55,747 nucleotides of DNA from Scenedesmus sp. ARA3 (taxonomy: Eukaryota > Chlorophyta > Chlorophyceae > Sphaeropleales > Scenedesmaceae). A program made the translations under genes and the position numbers. The DNA is taken from assembly GCA_004335835.1 (NCBI GenBank), contig RWJK01001507.1, positions 56,080 through 111,826 on the forward strand. Reading direction: 5' to 3'. This document shows, piece by piece, positions 11,617-22,515 of the stretch; positions within the stretch are counted from its first letter, which is position 1; each line of letters begins with the position of its first letter. The notes under the pieces were generated by a model. It saw only the letters and a list, made by a program, of their open reading frames with translations, was not told the origin of the DNA and searched no databases.

Positions 11617-13190
11617 TGCAGGCTCTGTGTCAGCTGCCAGCAGCCGCGGGTATCGGCAGTGAGGCAGTGCTGCAGCTGCTGCAGGCAGCAGTGGGTAAGT
11701 CTCCAAGTGTTCACTGGTTGTGCCAGCTGCCTTCAGCAAGCAGCATCAGCAGCGCGGCAGTGGCACAGCTGCTGCACGCAGCCTTGGATCGAGTCTGGAT
11801 GGTGGCAGAGCTGTGCAAGCTGTCAGCAGCAGCAGGCATCAGCAGCGAGGCAGTGCTGCAGCTGCTGCACGCAGCAATTGGCGAGTGCGGCGACAGAAAG
11901 GAACTGTTGTACAGCAGAGCACGAAGCTTAGGGCCGTTGTGTGCTTTGCCAGCAGTATTAGAACTGAACGGGGAGGACGTGTTTGCGCTGCTGTGCGCAG
12001 CTGTGGCTGTTAGCTGTCAATTCATCAGTGGTGACTTCACATCACAATTGATGTCAGGCCTGCCGCCGGTGCTGCTGCAGCAGCTCAGCAGCCAGCAGGT
12101 GCAGCAGCTGCTGGCTGCAGCTTTGCATCTAGAGAGTTATGACTGCTCTCACTGCATGGAGCAGCTGTGTGAGCTGCCAGCAGCAAGCAGCATCAGCAGC
12201 GAGGCAGTGTTGCAGCTGCTGCAGGCAGCTGTGGAGCAAGGCAGGGAGCTGGCAGAGTTGTGTGAGCTGCCAGCAGCAGCAGGTATTGGCAGTGATGCAG
12301 TGCTGCAGCTGCTGCAGTCGGCAGTGGATAAGGGCATGGAAGTCGAGGGGCTAGTCCAACTGCCGCAAGCAAGCAGGCGGCACAGCTGTGCAAGCTGCCA
12401 GCAGCAGCGGGCATCAGCAGGGCGGCAGTGCTGCAGCTGCTGCAGTCGGCAATTGGCGTGTGCGGCGACAGACTGCGCCAATTCTACAGCAAAGGATACA
12501 GCATAGAATCATTGTGTGGTTTGCCAGCAGCAGGTCAACTAGACAGGGAAGACGTGTTTGCACTGCTGAGCTCAGCCATAAAGGTCAGCTGCAGCACCAT
12601 CGGTGTCAGAGTCGCTTCAGACATGGTCATTGGCCTGCCGCAAGCGCTGCTTGCTTGCGCAGCTGAGCTGTTATCAGGTGCAGCAGCTGCTAGCAGCAGC
12701 TGTAGAGCTCAAATCAGATCAGGAGCGCTCGTGTTGCACGGGGCGGCTGTGAGAGCTGCCAGCAGCAGCAGGCATCAGCAGCCTGGCAGTGGCACAGCTG
12801 CTGCGGGCAGCAGTGGAGCGACGCACAGAGGTTGCGCAGCTGTGCAGGCTGCCGGCAGCAGTCAGCATCAGCAGCGAGGCAGTGCTGCGGCTGATGCAGG
12901 CAGCCCTTACAAAGGGCTGTGTGCCATCAGAGCTTTTCAAGCTGCCAGCAGCAGCGTTTATTGGCAGTGAGTCGCTGCTGCAGCTGCTGCAGGCAGCTGT
13001 GCACCGTCGCGCCTTCAAGAGTGTGGCAGAGCTGTGTTCCCTGCGGCCGGCAGCGCAGCTCACCAACGAGGCGGTGATGATGCTGCTGCATGCAGCTGTG
13101 GACAGCAGGTGTACAGCCACCATAACCGTGATGATAACTTGCCTGCCACAAGCGCTGCGTAAGCAGCTCAGCAGGCAGCAGGTGGAGCAG
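11617..13190 (+). repeat. Array of ~31-residue LPAAxxISSxAV repeats with internal block duplication
   Basis: At least a dozen units of ~93 bp are recognisable. They alternate between canonical units (LPAAAGISSEAVLQLLQAAV) and longer variants (LxALPAV..EDVFALL, LPQAL..QLSxQQVQQLLAAA). The run of units at ~11805-12180 is repeated in the same order at ~12380-12760, including the odd GECGDR/GVCGDR unit and the EDVFALL unit. This indicates duplication of a ~380-bp block. Confidence 0.8.
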
Positions 13191-13291
13191 CTGACAGCAG
13201 CAGCTGTGAGGCAGGGCTGTGATAAGATCAGCATCAGTTGGTTTCGTCAGCTGGGAGGCGGTACACGCATGGGCAGTGGCATGGGCTATGG

Positions 13292-13347
<56 letters not shown>

Positions 13348-13808
13348 TTGGAGGAAGTACAGGCATGGGCTATGGCCGGCAGCAGCAGCAGCAGCCTGGA
13401 GGCGGTACATGCATGGGTTATGGCCGGCAGCAGCAGTATGGCATGGGTCCAGCTGGGGCTTGTGGTGCCGTGGTTGGTGTGGGTCATCATCACCATCACC
13501 AACATCAGCAGCAGCCGCCTCCGCCGCCGCGGCAGCAGCAGCAGGCTAGAGGCGGTACAGGCATGGGTTTTGGCCGGCAGCAGCAGCAGCAGCCTGGAGG
13601 CGGTACAGGCATGGGCTATGGCCAACAGCAGCACTACGGGGTGCCAGGCGTGTGCCCAGTCGTACCTATTGGTGCCATGATCGGTGTAGGTCATCATCAT
13701 CATCATCTTCAACATCAGCAGCCGCCGCCGCCACAGCAGCAGCAGCGGCGGCGGCGGCAGCAGCAGTATGGCATGCCTGGCATGGGGCCAGCTGCGGCGT
13801 GTAGAGCC

Positions 13809-14067
13809 TGGGTTTTTTTTGGTTACCAGGGGGGACGGAATCCTACTGGCTCGCTACCACAGCACAATTGGGCAAGCCCAACTGCCGGGAGCGGGAGGCA
13901 ATGCCTCACCAGCAGAACACGTCACAACACCCTATACCGGAGGAGCCCAGCGGCCGGACCAAAAAATAAGCGGGGGAGTTGAACCCCCACACCCCCTTGG
14001 TGTGCTACAGCTCAATTGCATGCCGCACACACCCGACCAACACTCAGTGCCAGCCGCCCCAATAAAG
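13809..14067 (-). mobile_element. Putative SINE-like non-autonomous insertion
   Basis: A 259-bp segment unlike the surrounding Gln/His repeats is flanked by 5-bp direct repeats GAGCC (13804-13808 and 14068-14072). Removing the segment plus one repeat (264 bp) restores the host reading frame (CRAMVGVGH, as in the sister unit GAVVGVGH). On the minus strand it ends in an A8 run before the duplication. Near 13970-13990 it carries GGGGG-TTCAACT-CCCCC, a perfect five-pair, seven-base-loop T-arm-like hairpin containing a B-box match (GGTTCAACTCC), followed by T6. These are hallmarks of a tRNA-related SINE. No convincing A box or full tRNA fold was found, so the class is inferred. Confidence 0.55.
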
Positions 14068-14240
14068 GAGCCATGGTTGGTGTAGGTCATCGTCATTATC
14101 ATCATCATCATCGACATCAGCCGCCGTCGCCGCCGCAGCAGCAGCAGCAGCAGCAGTATGGCATGCCTGGCATGGGGCCAGCTGGGGCTTGGCGGTGACA
14201 TGGCTGGTGGCATTGGCATGGGTCAGCAGCAGCAGCAGTA

Positions 14241-15069
14241 AGCAGGGGCCACTCCTAGTGCTGTAGCGGCTGTAGCTGTCGGCCAACCAACGTGAGGCGT
14301 CTCGCTAATGGAATGCCATGTGCACCTGACGTGTGTTGGGTTCAGGGAAGCGAAAGGCCCGCGGTGCACAGTTACGGTGGTCCAATGAAAGGTCAAAGTC
14401 CAGCACAGGTGACACACCTGCTGTGTCAGGGCTGAGCACTGCACGGCTTGAACACTGCAGTGTAGTTTCGGGCGCCGTCCTGAAGGCAACTCAGATCATT
14501 CAGCAAACCACCCAGAATGCTTCTACATCTGCATTGCGAGCATACTGCGCTGAGGGTCTCGTGCACAAAGTGAGTCTGATATATTCTCATACTTCTTTAT
14601 GTGCGTCAATGAAGGGTTGGACGCATCAGCCTCTTCCTGGAATACGCAGTGAGCAACCATCCCTTTTTTCAAGAACAATATGACGTTCACGCCCCTCAAG
14701 ATGGGCCTGGGCCGCTGTGGACCGTTCTATAGAAGAAGAGTTATATATTATAAATAGTTTTATTATATCATATATACCCGGCGTTTCGGAAAGATAGCTA
14801 TATCGTATCATCCCTGCGACTATCAGCTCACCAGTCACCTCTAACTGCCCGCCCGTCACTTCCCGGCCGATTCTACACGAAGTCACAAGCGCTTCATCCT
14901 GCCCAAACTACATCAACATAACAGTAATAGACGTAGATCATGAACGCTTCTTCGTTGGTTGTGAGCCCAAACACGCCTGCACGCATACCCTCAGTGACAC
15001 CCAGTTTCCTTACTTTCTTGCGGCCCGAAGTAGTGCAAGCCCGTCAAAACTTATCACCAAACACTAGCC
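14241..15069. other. Intergenic region with AT-rich island
   Basis: I find no gene. The segment ~14728-14800 is strikingly AT-rich (runs such as TTATATATTATAAATAG) in a GC-rich neighbourhood and might be an insertion remnant. The rest is unremarkable. Confidence 0.5.
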
Positions 15070-15077
15070 TATATAAA
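15070..15077 (+). promoter_or_regulatory. TATA box of the secreted-protein gene
   Basis: TATATAAA lies 61 bases upstream of the ATG at 15138, a normal core-promoter distance for a short 5' UTR. Confidence 0.6.
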
Positions 15078-15137
15078 GCTTTTAAGTACTCGAAGCTTTG
15101 CGATCACCTGCATCTTGGTCCAGTCAGGTGTCTATCG

Positions 15138-15922
15138 ATGGCGTCCCGAAGCACATGCATCGTGCTGCTGGCCCTGCTCGCCTTAGCAACATACACCTCA
15201 ACTTCAGCTGCAGGTGAGAGCGGCGCATCCGCTGGGCAAGCTACTGAGTGTGATTGTCTGCACTACTGCAGCAGGCTGGCATTCTGTCCATGCTGCAGCT
15301 GGCATGCATGCATGCTCACATGCGGCTAGGATGATCGCAAACAGCACAAACGCACAGCCAGCAGAGTGCTGCAGTAGCACGACTTATGCATTGCTCTTGG
15401 AAGTGCCGCGCGCAGTGTCAGGACTCTGCCTGGTGCTGCAGCTGCTTGTCGGACCCTGTTGGGTGATGCACAGGCGATGCCCATGAGCATGCAGTGCGTC
15501 CCACCGCCAGGATCCTGGAAGCTTTTGATCACAACTCGGTCCTCTGCTTACATGTAAAATGCAAACTGTCTGTCAGCAACAGTTTGCACCAGCTGATCCA
15601 GGCTCACTCTGCCGTTTACTACCCAAAATTACTGCCCCCGCCACTGCCACCAACAGAGCCCCTCCTGCGCGGCAGCAGCAGCAGCCGCAAGCTGGCGCAG
15701 TGGGGCTACAGCCGCCGAGGCGGCGGCTGGGGCAGCAACGGCAACGCGCAGTTTGCGCGCAACAGCGCCGCCATCGTCAACACACAGTACGCCATCCGCA
15801 ACGCGGTCGAGTCTGGTGCCTCCCTGCCCGCCACGGCTGGCGCTGCTTATTATGGTAATGAGCAGGCCTACCTGGCCAGCCAGCGCTGGCCCACGTATGG
15901 CGGCTGGTGGGGCCGGCGCTGA
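15138..15922 (+). CDS. Small secreted protein, unknown function
   Basis: Two exons, 15138-15213 and 15657-15922; 342 nt, 113 aa, phases consistent. Exon 1 is almost exactly a signal peptide: MASRSTC, then a Leu/Ala core and a likely cut after TSTSA. The mature part is basic near its start (SSSSRKLAQWGYSRRGGGWG), then has an Asn/Ala/Gln segment (AQFARNSAAIVNTQYAIRNA) and a Trp/Gly-rich end (RWPTYGGWWGRR). There are no cysteines after the signal, no membrane segment and no domain I know. A TATA box lies 61 bases upstream of the ATG. The acceptor at 15656 is preferred because it keeps the frame and has a pyrimidine-rich lead-in. A diverged copy of the last codons lies just downstream. Confidence 0.6.
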
Positions 15923-18236
15923 GCGGCTGCTCGGATGCCTGAAGCCAGGCAACAGCTGCATGCTGCTGATGCTGGCAAGCAGCAGGCGCGGCCAAGGTAG
16001 GGCCTGCCTGGCCAGCCAGCGTTTGCCCACCTGCGGCGGCGCCACTGAGGCACGGCCAGGGCTTGTGAGATGTGTGAAGCGCTCAGCGCGCATAGGAGGC
16101 GAGGCAGCAGCTGCTTCTGCTGCTGGTGCAGCCCATGCCCTCTGAGTGGCAGCAGAGGGTGCTGAGGCCGCTGCAACACAAGCAAGGTTTGCGGGAGGGC
16201 TGACGACAGTGCACATGCAAGGTGCTGCTGTCAAGCTGATGCTGTGTGGTGGAAACAACGCGTCAGACAGAAGTGCTGCCCTGGTGGTATCAGTGTGGCA
16301 ACGTCCATGCCTGGTTACACCAGCAGGCGACGCATGCCAATTACAAGGATTGTTGTCGTGACCCTGCAATGTGAGTCGAGGCCGCGTGCCGCGTGCATGA
16401 AGGGCGTGGAGTCTTCAATGTATGAGAGGAATCGGTTGACCTGTAGACAAGTCTTGCTGTAGTACACAATTGTTTGTTTTGCCGATGGTTGTGGATGTTT
16501 GTCATAGCCACCTGCATGAGCTGGCACACGTGGCGGTTGATTTTGTCTGAGAGCATAGCTGCCAGCTACCGTTGGGGACAAGGAGTTTTGGGAGCATGGC
16601 ACTGCTCAGTGACCAGCCAGTGCTGTTGGATGCTGGCTGAGTTCATGCTGCAAACATGGTTTTGGAAGCGTCCAGGCACCTGTGCAAGGGATGTTCGGCT
16701 GAAAGCCATGTTGAGTGCAGCAGCGGATAGAAGGATCCATTGACCAGCTTTGTTGGTTGCATTGTCGGCGTGCCGCCGGCTTGGCCACAGCAGCTTTTTT
16801 GGCTGGGTGTCGTTTGGTGTAGGGCACCTACTGGGCCAGCAGCTTGAGAAGCAGCAGCCTGAACTTCAGGCCTTGGAAGGCGGGAATTCGCATGTGAAGG
16901 CAATGTTATGTATGCTGCAGCAGATGTGACGTAATAAAAAGCATACATGTGTATCAGCTGCAGCTGTGCTTGCTGATAAGTACAGTCGCTGACACGCATG
17001 TCAGCCTGGGTTGCTGCAGCTGCAAGACTCTGCTTGATTTCGGCCTACTGAGGTTTGTCAGTGATTTGCTGGACCAGACGAGCCTCTTTTGGCTTTGATT
17101 GTGAGTGGGCCTGCTGCGCCCCTGTGACTCTGCTGTCGGTACAGGATGCCGCTTAGCACAGTGCTGGTGCTGATGATGGTTGCAGTGGATGCCGCTTAGC
17201 ACAGTGTGTGCTGTTTGCGCTTGATTTGTGATCAGATCTTGCTTGATTACAGATGTCATCTCAGTGCTTTCTGGACCCCATGAGCCTTGTCTGGCTCCTT
17301 AGTGGGTGGGCCTGAGGCCCTACTTTGGTAATTGGTAATTGGTAATTGGCAATCGTGCCAGTGGCGGCAGTGTGCTGGTGACCAGCCGTGTGTTGCAGAT
17401 CGCCGCCTTGCAGATGCTGTGACAGTACGTCATCTGGATCTTATTGATCGATGCTGTGGCAGCTGTTATTGACTGACCTTGTATTGCAGCTGTCGACTTG
17501 GGACCTTCTGTAACATGCCTCAGTGGTAAGCTGCAGAACCGGCACTGTGGAGAGCGTGAGAGCGGTTTGACCGTGACATTTGATCACTAGTACATGAATG
17601 CAAGCGTTTTGCGCTTTTTGACATCCTCTTATGCCTGGCAAGTCACGCCTGACTTAGAAAATCAAATCGGCAGGTGGACCGGCGCACAATCTCGGCAGTT
17701 GTTGGCTTCAACCGTGCTGCTTGCCGGCATCCTTACTATCCAAAAGACGGTTCTGTTCAGTAGAGTTGTGTCTGATCTGTGAGATCTGTCAGAAGGCTCC
17801 CCACCCACCTTGGCGGAGTGTTTGTCTGGCTTTCGAAGCTTCACCGACTGTTTTTGCAACGATTTAAAACACAACCCTTCTGTTTGTGTCGAGTTGCTGC
17901 GTGTAAGGACCTTGCAAGGTCGTTCCGCTGGCGTGCAGCTCTGAGTGAGAACACCGAAACAACTCCGTCACCGGCGTCTGTGCCATGCTGGCCAGATCAA
18001 GGTACTAGGTGAGCTCAAGCTGTTTTGATAAGTCATCAGCGCGTGTGCTGGCCGGTATGGGCTCGCAGCTGCAGCGTGCACATCAGATACCGCTGCTGCT
18101 GCTGCTCTGCTGCTGTATGCCGGGCAGGCAGACGCCCAGCAACTTCCAGCCCTCCCATGCAAGTCACGCACACTTTGTTCTTACTTTTCTGCCTTTCCAT
18201 CTGTTATGCTGCCGGCAGGTTTGGCTTTTGAGGGTC
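15923..18236. other. Intergenic region, no gene seen
   Basis: Open frames here are short and lack splice-consistent homology. Visible structure: the 3' echo near 16001-16042; a 22-base direct repeat (GGATGCCGCTTAGCACAGTG core) near 17145 and 17188; and a short GGTAATT tandem repeat near 17325-17350. Confidence 0.5.
16001..16042 (+). repeat. Echo of the 3' coding end of the secreted-protein gene
   Basis: GGCCTGCCTGGCCAGCCAGC and the following bases copy the segment encoding AYLASQRWPTYGG (about 15865-15905), diverged and out of coding context, about 80-120 bases past the stop. Confidence 0.65.
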
Positions 18237-21200
18237 ATGTGCAGCTTGGCTGCAATGCAGAGCACACCATGTGCTCATCAGCATGCCAGCAGCAGCAGCT
18301 GCAGGCGACCTCGGATCAGCCACAGACAGTCTCTCATACCTGCAGTGCAGGGTGTTGTGCTGCACAGGCAGGTGTGCAGTGCAGCGGGGGCGGCCGCAGG
18401 AAGCAGCACTGCACAAGTGCTGCCAGCACAGCACGGACGGCAGCAGCAGCAACATCACATCCTCTCACAGCAGAAGCATCAATGTCAGGAGCAGTCCGCA
18501 CTTGTTGCTCGTCAAACTCACAACATCGACAGCAACAGCAGCAGCAGTAGCACGCCATCCCAGAAGCACAGCAGCAAGCGCAGTGCCAGCGGCCGCAGCG
18601 CCAGCGCGCGTCTGTCGCTGCAGCAGCTGCAGGCGCTGCTGCGCCAGCGGCCCGCACCTGAGCGCCCCGCGCTGCTGACGTGCTGCATCAAGGCCTGCGC
18701 CAGCTGGCAGCAGGCTGCGCTGCTGTTTGCGGACCACTCTCACGAGTTCAACGCCGTGCACACTGCTGCCCTCATCAGCCACCTGCCCAAGGTGAGGCTG
18801 GCTGCCGCTGCGTGCCTGGTGGGGCCAAGAAAGCTAGCAGCAGCAGCAGCCTTTCCAAGGCTGCAATGCTTGCTGATGTGTACCTCAGGTAGCTGTAGCT
18901 GCATGCTGCTGTAGATGGCTTGACCTGCGGCACTCCGGTCATCTTTGCTAACCCACACCATCCTGATCACTTACGTGTGCCATTTCTGTCTATTGCTGCT
19001 GCTGCCAGGTGCTGGCCCGCCAGCCGCCGCTGAGTCAGGCTGCTGCTGCTGACGTGGCGCAGCTGTTGGCTGACCTGGCGCAGCTGGCCGAAGAGGTGCT
19101 GCCGTGCTGCGGCCCGCGTGAGCTGTCCAACATGGCTCAGGGCCTGGCTGCAGGGGGCTGCTACAGCAGGCGGCTCATGCAGCTGCTGCTGGGCAGGTGG
19201 GACGGCTGCTGCTGTCTGTGCTGCTCTGTGCTTGCTGGCCTGGGTCTGGACACGTGTTGGTTGTTGCTTGCTTCTTCTGCATGCTTGTACACCACATATT
19301 GTGTTTGTTTCCCGTCACAGCCGTCATTGACGCCGTAGTGTTGTGTGTCTCGGATGACAACTGACTGCTTCTGTGTGGCCTGCTCGCTGCTGCAGGTGTG
19401 TGCTGTCGTCGCTGCGTCCTCAGGAGCTGGCCAGCCTGGCCTGGGCAGTGGCCAAGACGGGGCACCAGGTGCACGAGGGCTGGACGGCAGAGCTGCTAGC
19501 CTGCAGCAGCCGCTACATGGGGCATGCAAGCAGCAGCAGCAGCAGCAGTGCACAGGTGTGCAGTGCTGCTGAAGGGTTTGCTTGGCCTGAGGCAGGCACA
19601 GCAACACACAACCAAGCCAAGCAGCAGCAGCTGCAGCAGCAGCAGGGATCACAGGTGCCCTTAGAGCAGTTCAAGCCGCAGGAGCTGGCGAACCTTGCCT
19701 GGGCGCTGGCAGCCATGCAGCAGCAGTGCATGCTGCACTCCGTGCCGCCGCTGCGCCGCAGCTGCACACGTGTGGACACGGCCTGGAAGCAGCAGCTGTG
19801 CCTGGCGGCAGCAGCACAGCTGTGGCAGGCCAATGCAGCAGACGTGAGCATGGTGATGTGGGCGCTTGCAGTGCTAGGGGGCGGGCAGGTGCTGCTGCAG
19901 CAGCAGCAGCAGGGATGGCTAGATGGTCAGCTTGCTAGGGCAGCAGCGTTGGCCCCCACCATGCAGGGGCGCCATATTGCTATGCTGCTGTGGTCTGTCA
20001 GCCAGCTGCACCGGCAACAGCAGCACATGCAGCAGCAACGGGCGCAGCGGCTGTCCAGTGGCAGCCCTGGTAGCAGCAGCAGCATAACGAGCAGCAGTAG
20101 CAGCAGCAGCAGCCACGCTCTGCAGGCGTTTGCAGCCGCCTGCTTCCCCCGGCTGCAGCAGCTGCTGCCATCTGAGCGGCAGCCGCTGCGGCTGTGCTGC
20201 GTGGTTCTGCTGGCGGCGTCCCACCTGCAGCTGCAGCTGCCAGCTGCAGTGCTGGAGCACTTGCTGACAGCAGCAGGTCAGCAGCTGCAGCAGCAGAGTG
20301 CCATCAGCTGGAGCATCATGCGTCAATCCATGCATGATGGTCCGCAACAGCAGCAGCAGCAGCAGGGAGTGAAGCTGCATGACGTGACCATGCTGCTGTA
20401 TGCCATGGCCAGGCTGCAGTACAGGCCCAGCCGCCAGTTCCTGGCAGCAGCAGACAATGCAGCAGCAACGGCCTGCTGGCAGCTGCTGTTGGCCAGCAAG
20501 CAGCGCAAGCAGCAGCAGCAGCAGCAAGGCCAGGTCCAATCGCAGTATGACGCACCCCCTGCGCCATCATCAGCAGCAGCAGCAGCAGCAGCGCGGCCGG
20601 CTGCTCCCAGTCACGTGCGTGTGAAAGACATCTCGCTGCTGCTGTGGTCCATGGGCAGGCTGCGCCACAGCCCACACCCGCAGCTGCTGCGGCTGCTATA
20701 CAAAGCAGCAGCAGCACGCCTGCATGCAGCTAGCGCAAGCGATGTGGGCCTCATGCTAGCTGGCCTGGCCCGGCTAAGGGCAAGGCCCCGCCACGCCTGG
20801 CTAGCACATGTATTAGGCCACTTCCTGGCCAGATTAGATGACAGCGTGGCGGCTGCGCCTGCGCTGGCCAATGTAATACATGCGCTGCCGCACCTGCCCG
20901 GCGGTGTGATTCTGAACCAGCTGCTGGTGGAGAAGCTGGCTGAGGGGCAGCAGCTGCAGCAGCTGGCGGGTGCTGCGCGGTTGCGGTTCAATGAGTGTGG
21001 CGCGCGTGAGCTGGTGGCGCTGGCGCAGGGCTTTGCCGGGCTGGGGTTCTACCCCGGGGTTGGCTGGCTGGCAGCGCACAGTCAGCGCTGTGAGGCGCTG
21101 GGTGGGGAGGGCTTCAGTGCGAGTGAGCGGCAGCTGCTGGAGCACGCCTGGGCAGTGCTGGCACGGCTGCTGCAGCAGCAGCAGAGTGCAGAGGCAACGA

Positions 21201-21337
21201 CGGAGCGTGTGCTGCCGCTGGAGCAGGAGCAGTGGAATGGGTTGCAGGGTGCGCCACTCCTGGCGCCGCCAGCAAGTACTGGCGGCAATGTAGAGCAGCA
21301 GCGGTTGAGGGCAGCAGCTCTAGCAGCATCTGTGTAG
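18237..21337 (+). CDS. Octotricopeptide-like (OPR/TBC2-type) organelle RNA-binding protein
   Basis: Probably a plastid or mitochondrial RNA stability or translation factor. Exons: 18237-18791, 19009-19196 and 19396-21337; 2,685 nt, 894 aa, phases consistent. The first ~75 residues are Ser/Arg/Gln-rich, like a transit peptide (MCSLAAMQSTPCAHQ). The rest holds degenerate ~38-residue helical repeats typical of algal OPR proteins: LRPQELASLAWAVAK, FKPQELANLAWALA, DVSMVMWALAVLG, HIAMLLWSVSQL, DVTMLLYAMARL, DISLLLWSMGRL, DVGLMLAGLARL and ARELVALAQGFAGLG. Poly-Gln and poly-Ser runs separate repeats, as in the family. No RAP domain is visible. The start is uncertain: the frame is open upstream to ATG 18057. 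18237 is chosen because it gives a transit peptide. Confidence 0.75.
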
Positions 21338-22515
21338 CGTAGTGGGCCGTTTGAGCATTTGGTATGCCGCCCAGAGGAGGTTAGCAGTTGTTTGTGGCTG
21401 TTGTTTGTGGCTGTTGTTTGTGGCTGTTGTGTCGAGGCGTGTTTTGGGCCAGCAGCAGCGGCGGCAGCAGTGCTCATCAGTGGCCGCATGGCACTGCATT
21501 GCACTGCTGTAGCTGCTGCAAGATTGTGGTGCAGTCATCACTGAGTGTCCCGCTCTGCAGGGTTTGTTTGACTTCATCATCATTCCTATCACACTGCTGT
21601 CAAGTATATCTGGTACTGTTGAGTTGAGTGTGTGGTATTGTGACCATGGCTAAGGCTTCTTGCAGGACCTTTAACTGTGCAACCCCGTCCTTTCAACAAC
21701 TTGTTGCACATCTGCTCAGCAGCACGACCTGCTTGTGGATGCTTGTGGCTGATGGCAATGCCCTTGCCGGGGTAAGGTTGTGGTGCTGCCGTCAGCATAC
21801 GCACACTCTGCATGCAGGTAACAAGCTGTTATCAACGTGCAACGCCAGCAGCAACGCAAGTGCACTCCACTGTGCTACACAGGTTGCTCGCAAGACAGGC
21901 TGGCCTGGCAGTGACCACTCGGCTGCCTGGCGTACAGAATCTGGCAAGCAACAGACCGCCATGGTCAGACTCATCAGCATCAGCACCAAGAAGTTTGCCA
22001 GCTTGAAACTATTGCCTGGATGCTGAAATGCAAATCCGTCACGGATCCTCAACAACGGTGCCAATTGTTTGCCCTGTGCACTGCTACATTGAGCGCAGTC
22101 GATGCCCAAGCACCCCTGCACCTCATCCATGTTCGTGACACATGACACACAGGTATCAGAGTGATGCACTAGAACTCAACATACTGCTGTTGGCACCATA
22201 GCTGTGCAATAATTGTCAAAACTGTACCCGTCGTTGTGGCTTGCAGAGCACAGCGTACGCATCAGGCCAAGTGCATGCCATGAATGTGCAATGGCAGAGA
22301 TCACCCAGTAGCAGAGCATCACAGCACAGACCGCAAACACAAAAAGGAGGAAGGAATCAATAAATGCATGTCAGCTGCCAACAAAAAACTGGAATGCAAT
22401 GAATCATGTAATGTCATTCTCTTTGTAGGAAGAATGTACTGCTGCAGCCTACAAGGTGCTGTCAACTGAGCCAAGATCCAAGCATTTTAAGTTTGCGAGG
22501 CATGGTTGTGGCACC
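21338..22515. other. Convergent 3' region between the OPR gene and the metalloprotease
   Basis: No gene seen. It begins with a 13-bp tandem repeat (GTTGTTTGTGGCT, three units, 21387-21425) in the OPR 3' UTR. The remainder presumably holds the two 3' UTRs. Confidence 0.5.

Larger units (their letters stand above)
10552..14240 (+). pseudogene. F-box-like, helical-repeat protein gene with Gly/Gln/His-rich tail, disrupted
   Basis: Not a family I can name. Exon 1 is 10552-11064 (171 codons) and the next exon starts at 11280, in phase after a (CTG)n-rich acceptor. Residues ~10-45 (VTLPPLLAELGPQGLACLAAC, NQSFYQAV) resemble an F-box. From ~11617 come ~31-residue repeats with consensus LCxLPAAxxISSxAVxQLLxAAV, probably an alpha-solenoid. 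From 13240 there is a low-complexity tail of GGGTGMGYG, poly-Gln (18 CAG at 13293-13346), poly-His and poly-Pro. The frame is broken four ways: a shift near 12370; a 4-bp duplication (TTGCTTGC, near 12651-12658); an in-frame TGA at 12750-12752; and a 264-bp insertion at 13804-14067 that brings in stops. After the insertion the frame resumes to TGA 14196-14198, while another frame reaches a GMGQQQQQ end at 14240. Unseen introns or assembly errors could explain some lesions. ATG 10552 is preferred to an upstream in-frame TTG. Confidence 0.6.

Noticed and set aside
12360..12760. Programmed frameshifting in the repeat protein
   Set aside because: The shift near 12651 is explained by a 4-bp tandem duplication, and a stop and an insertion follow. 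Accumulated damage is simpler than recoding.
13955..14000. A tRNA gene suggested by the GGGGG-TTCAACT-CCCCC T-arm-like hairpin on the minus strand
   Set aside because: No matching acceptor stem or anticodon arm can be drawn around it, and it lies inside the short insertion. It is treated as part of a SINE-like element instead.
17145..17260. Possible C/D snoRNA around a TGATGAT motif near the repeated GGATGCCGCTTAGCACAGTG
   Set aside because: No paired D box and terminal stem at the right spacing could be found.
18009..18236. N-terminal extension of the OPR protein
   Set aside because: The frame is open from an ATG at 18057, but that peptide is hydrophobic and not transit-like, and the region contains a good acceptor-like site. 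The later ATG at 18237 gives a normal transit peptide. Left as uncertain rather than annotated.
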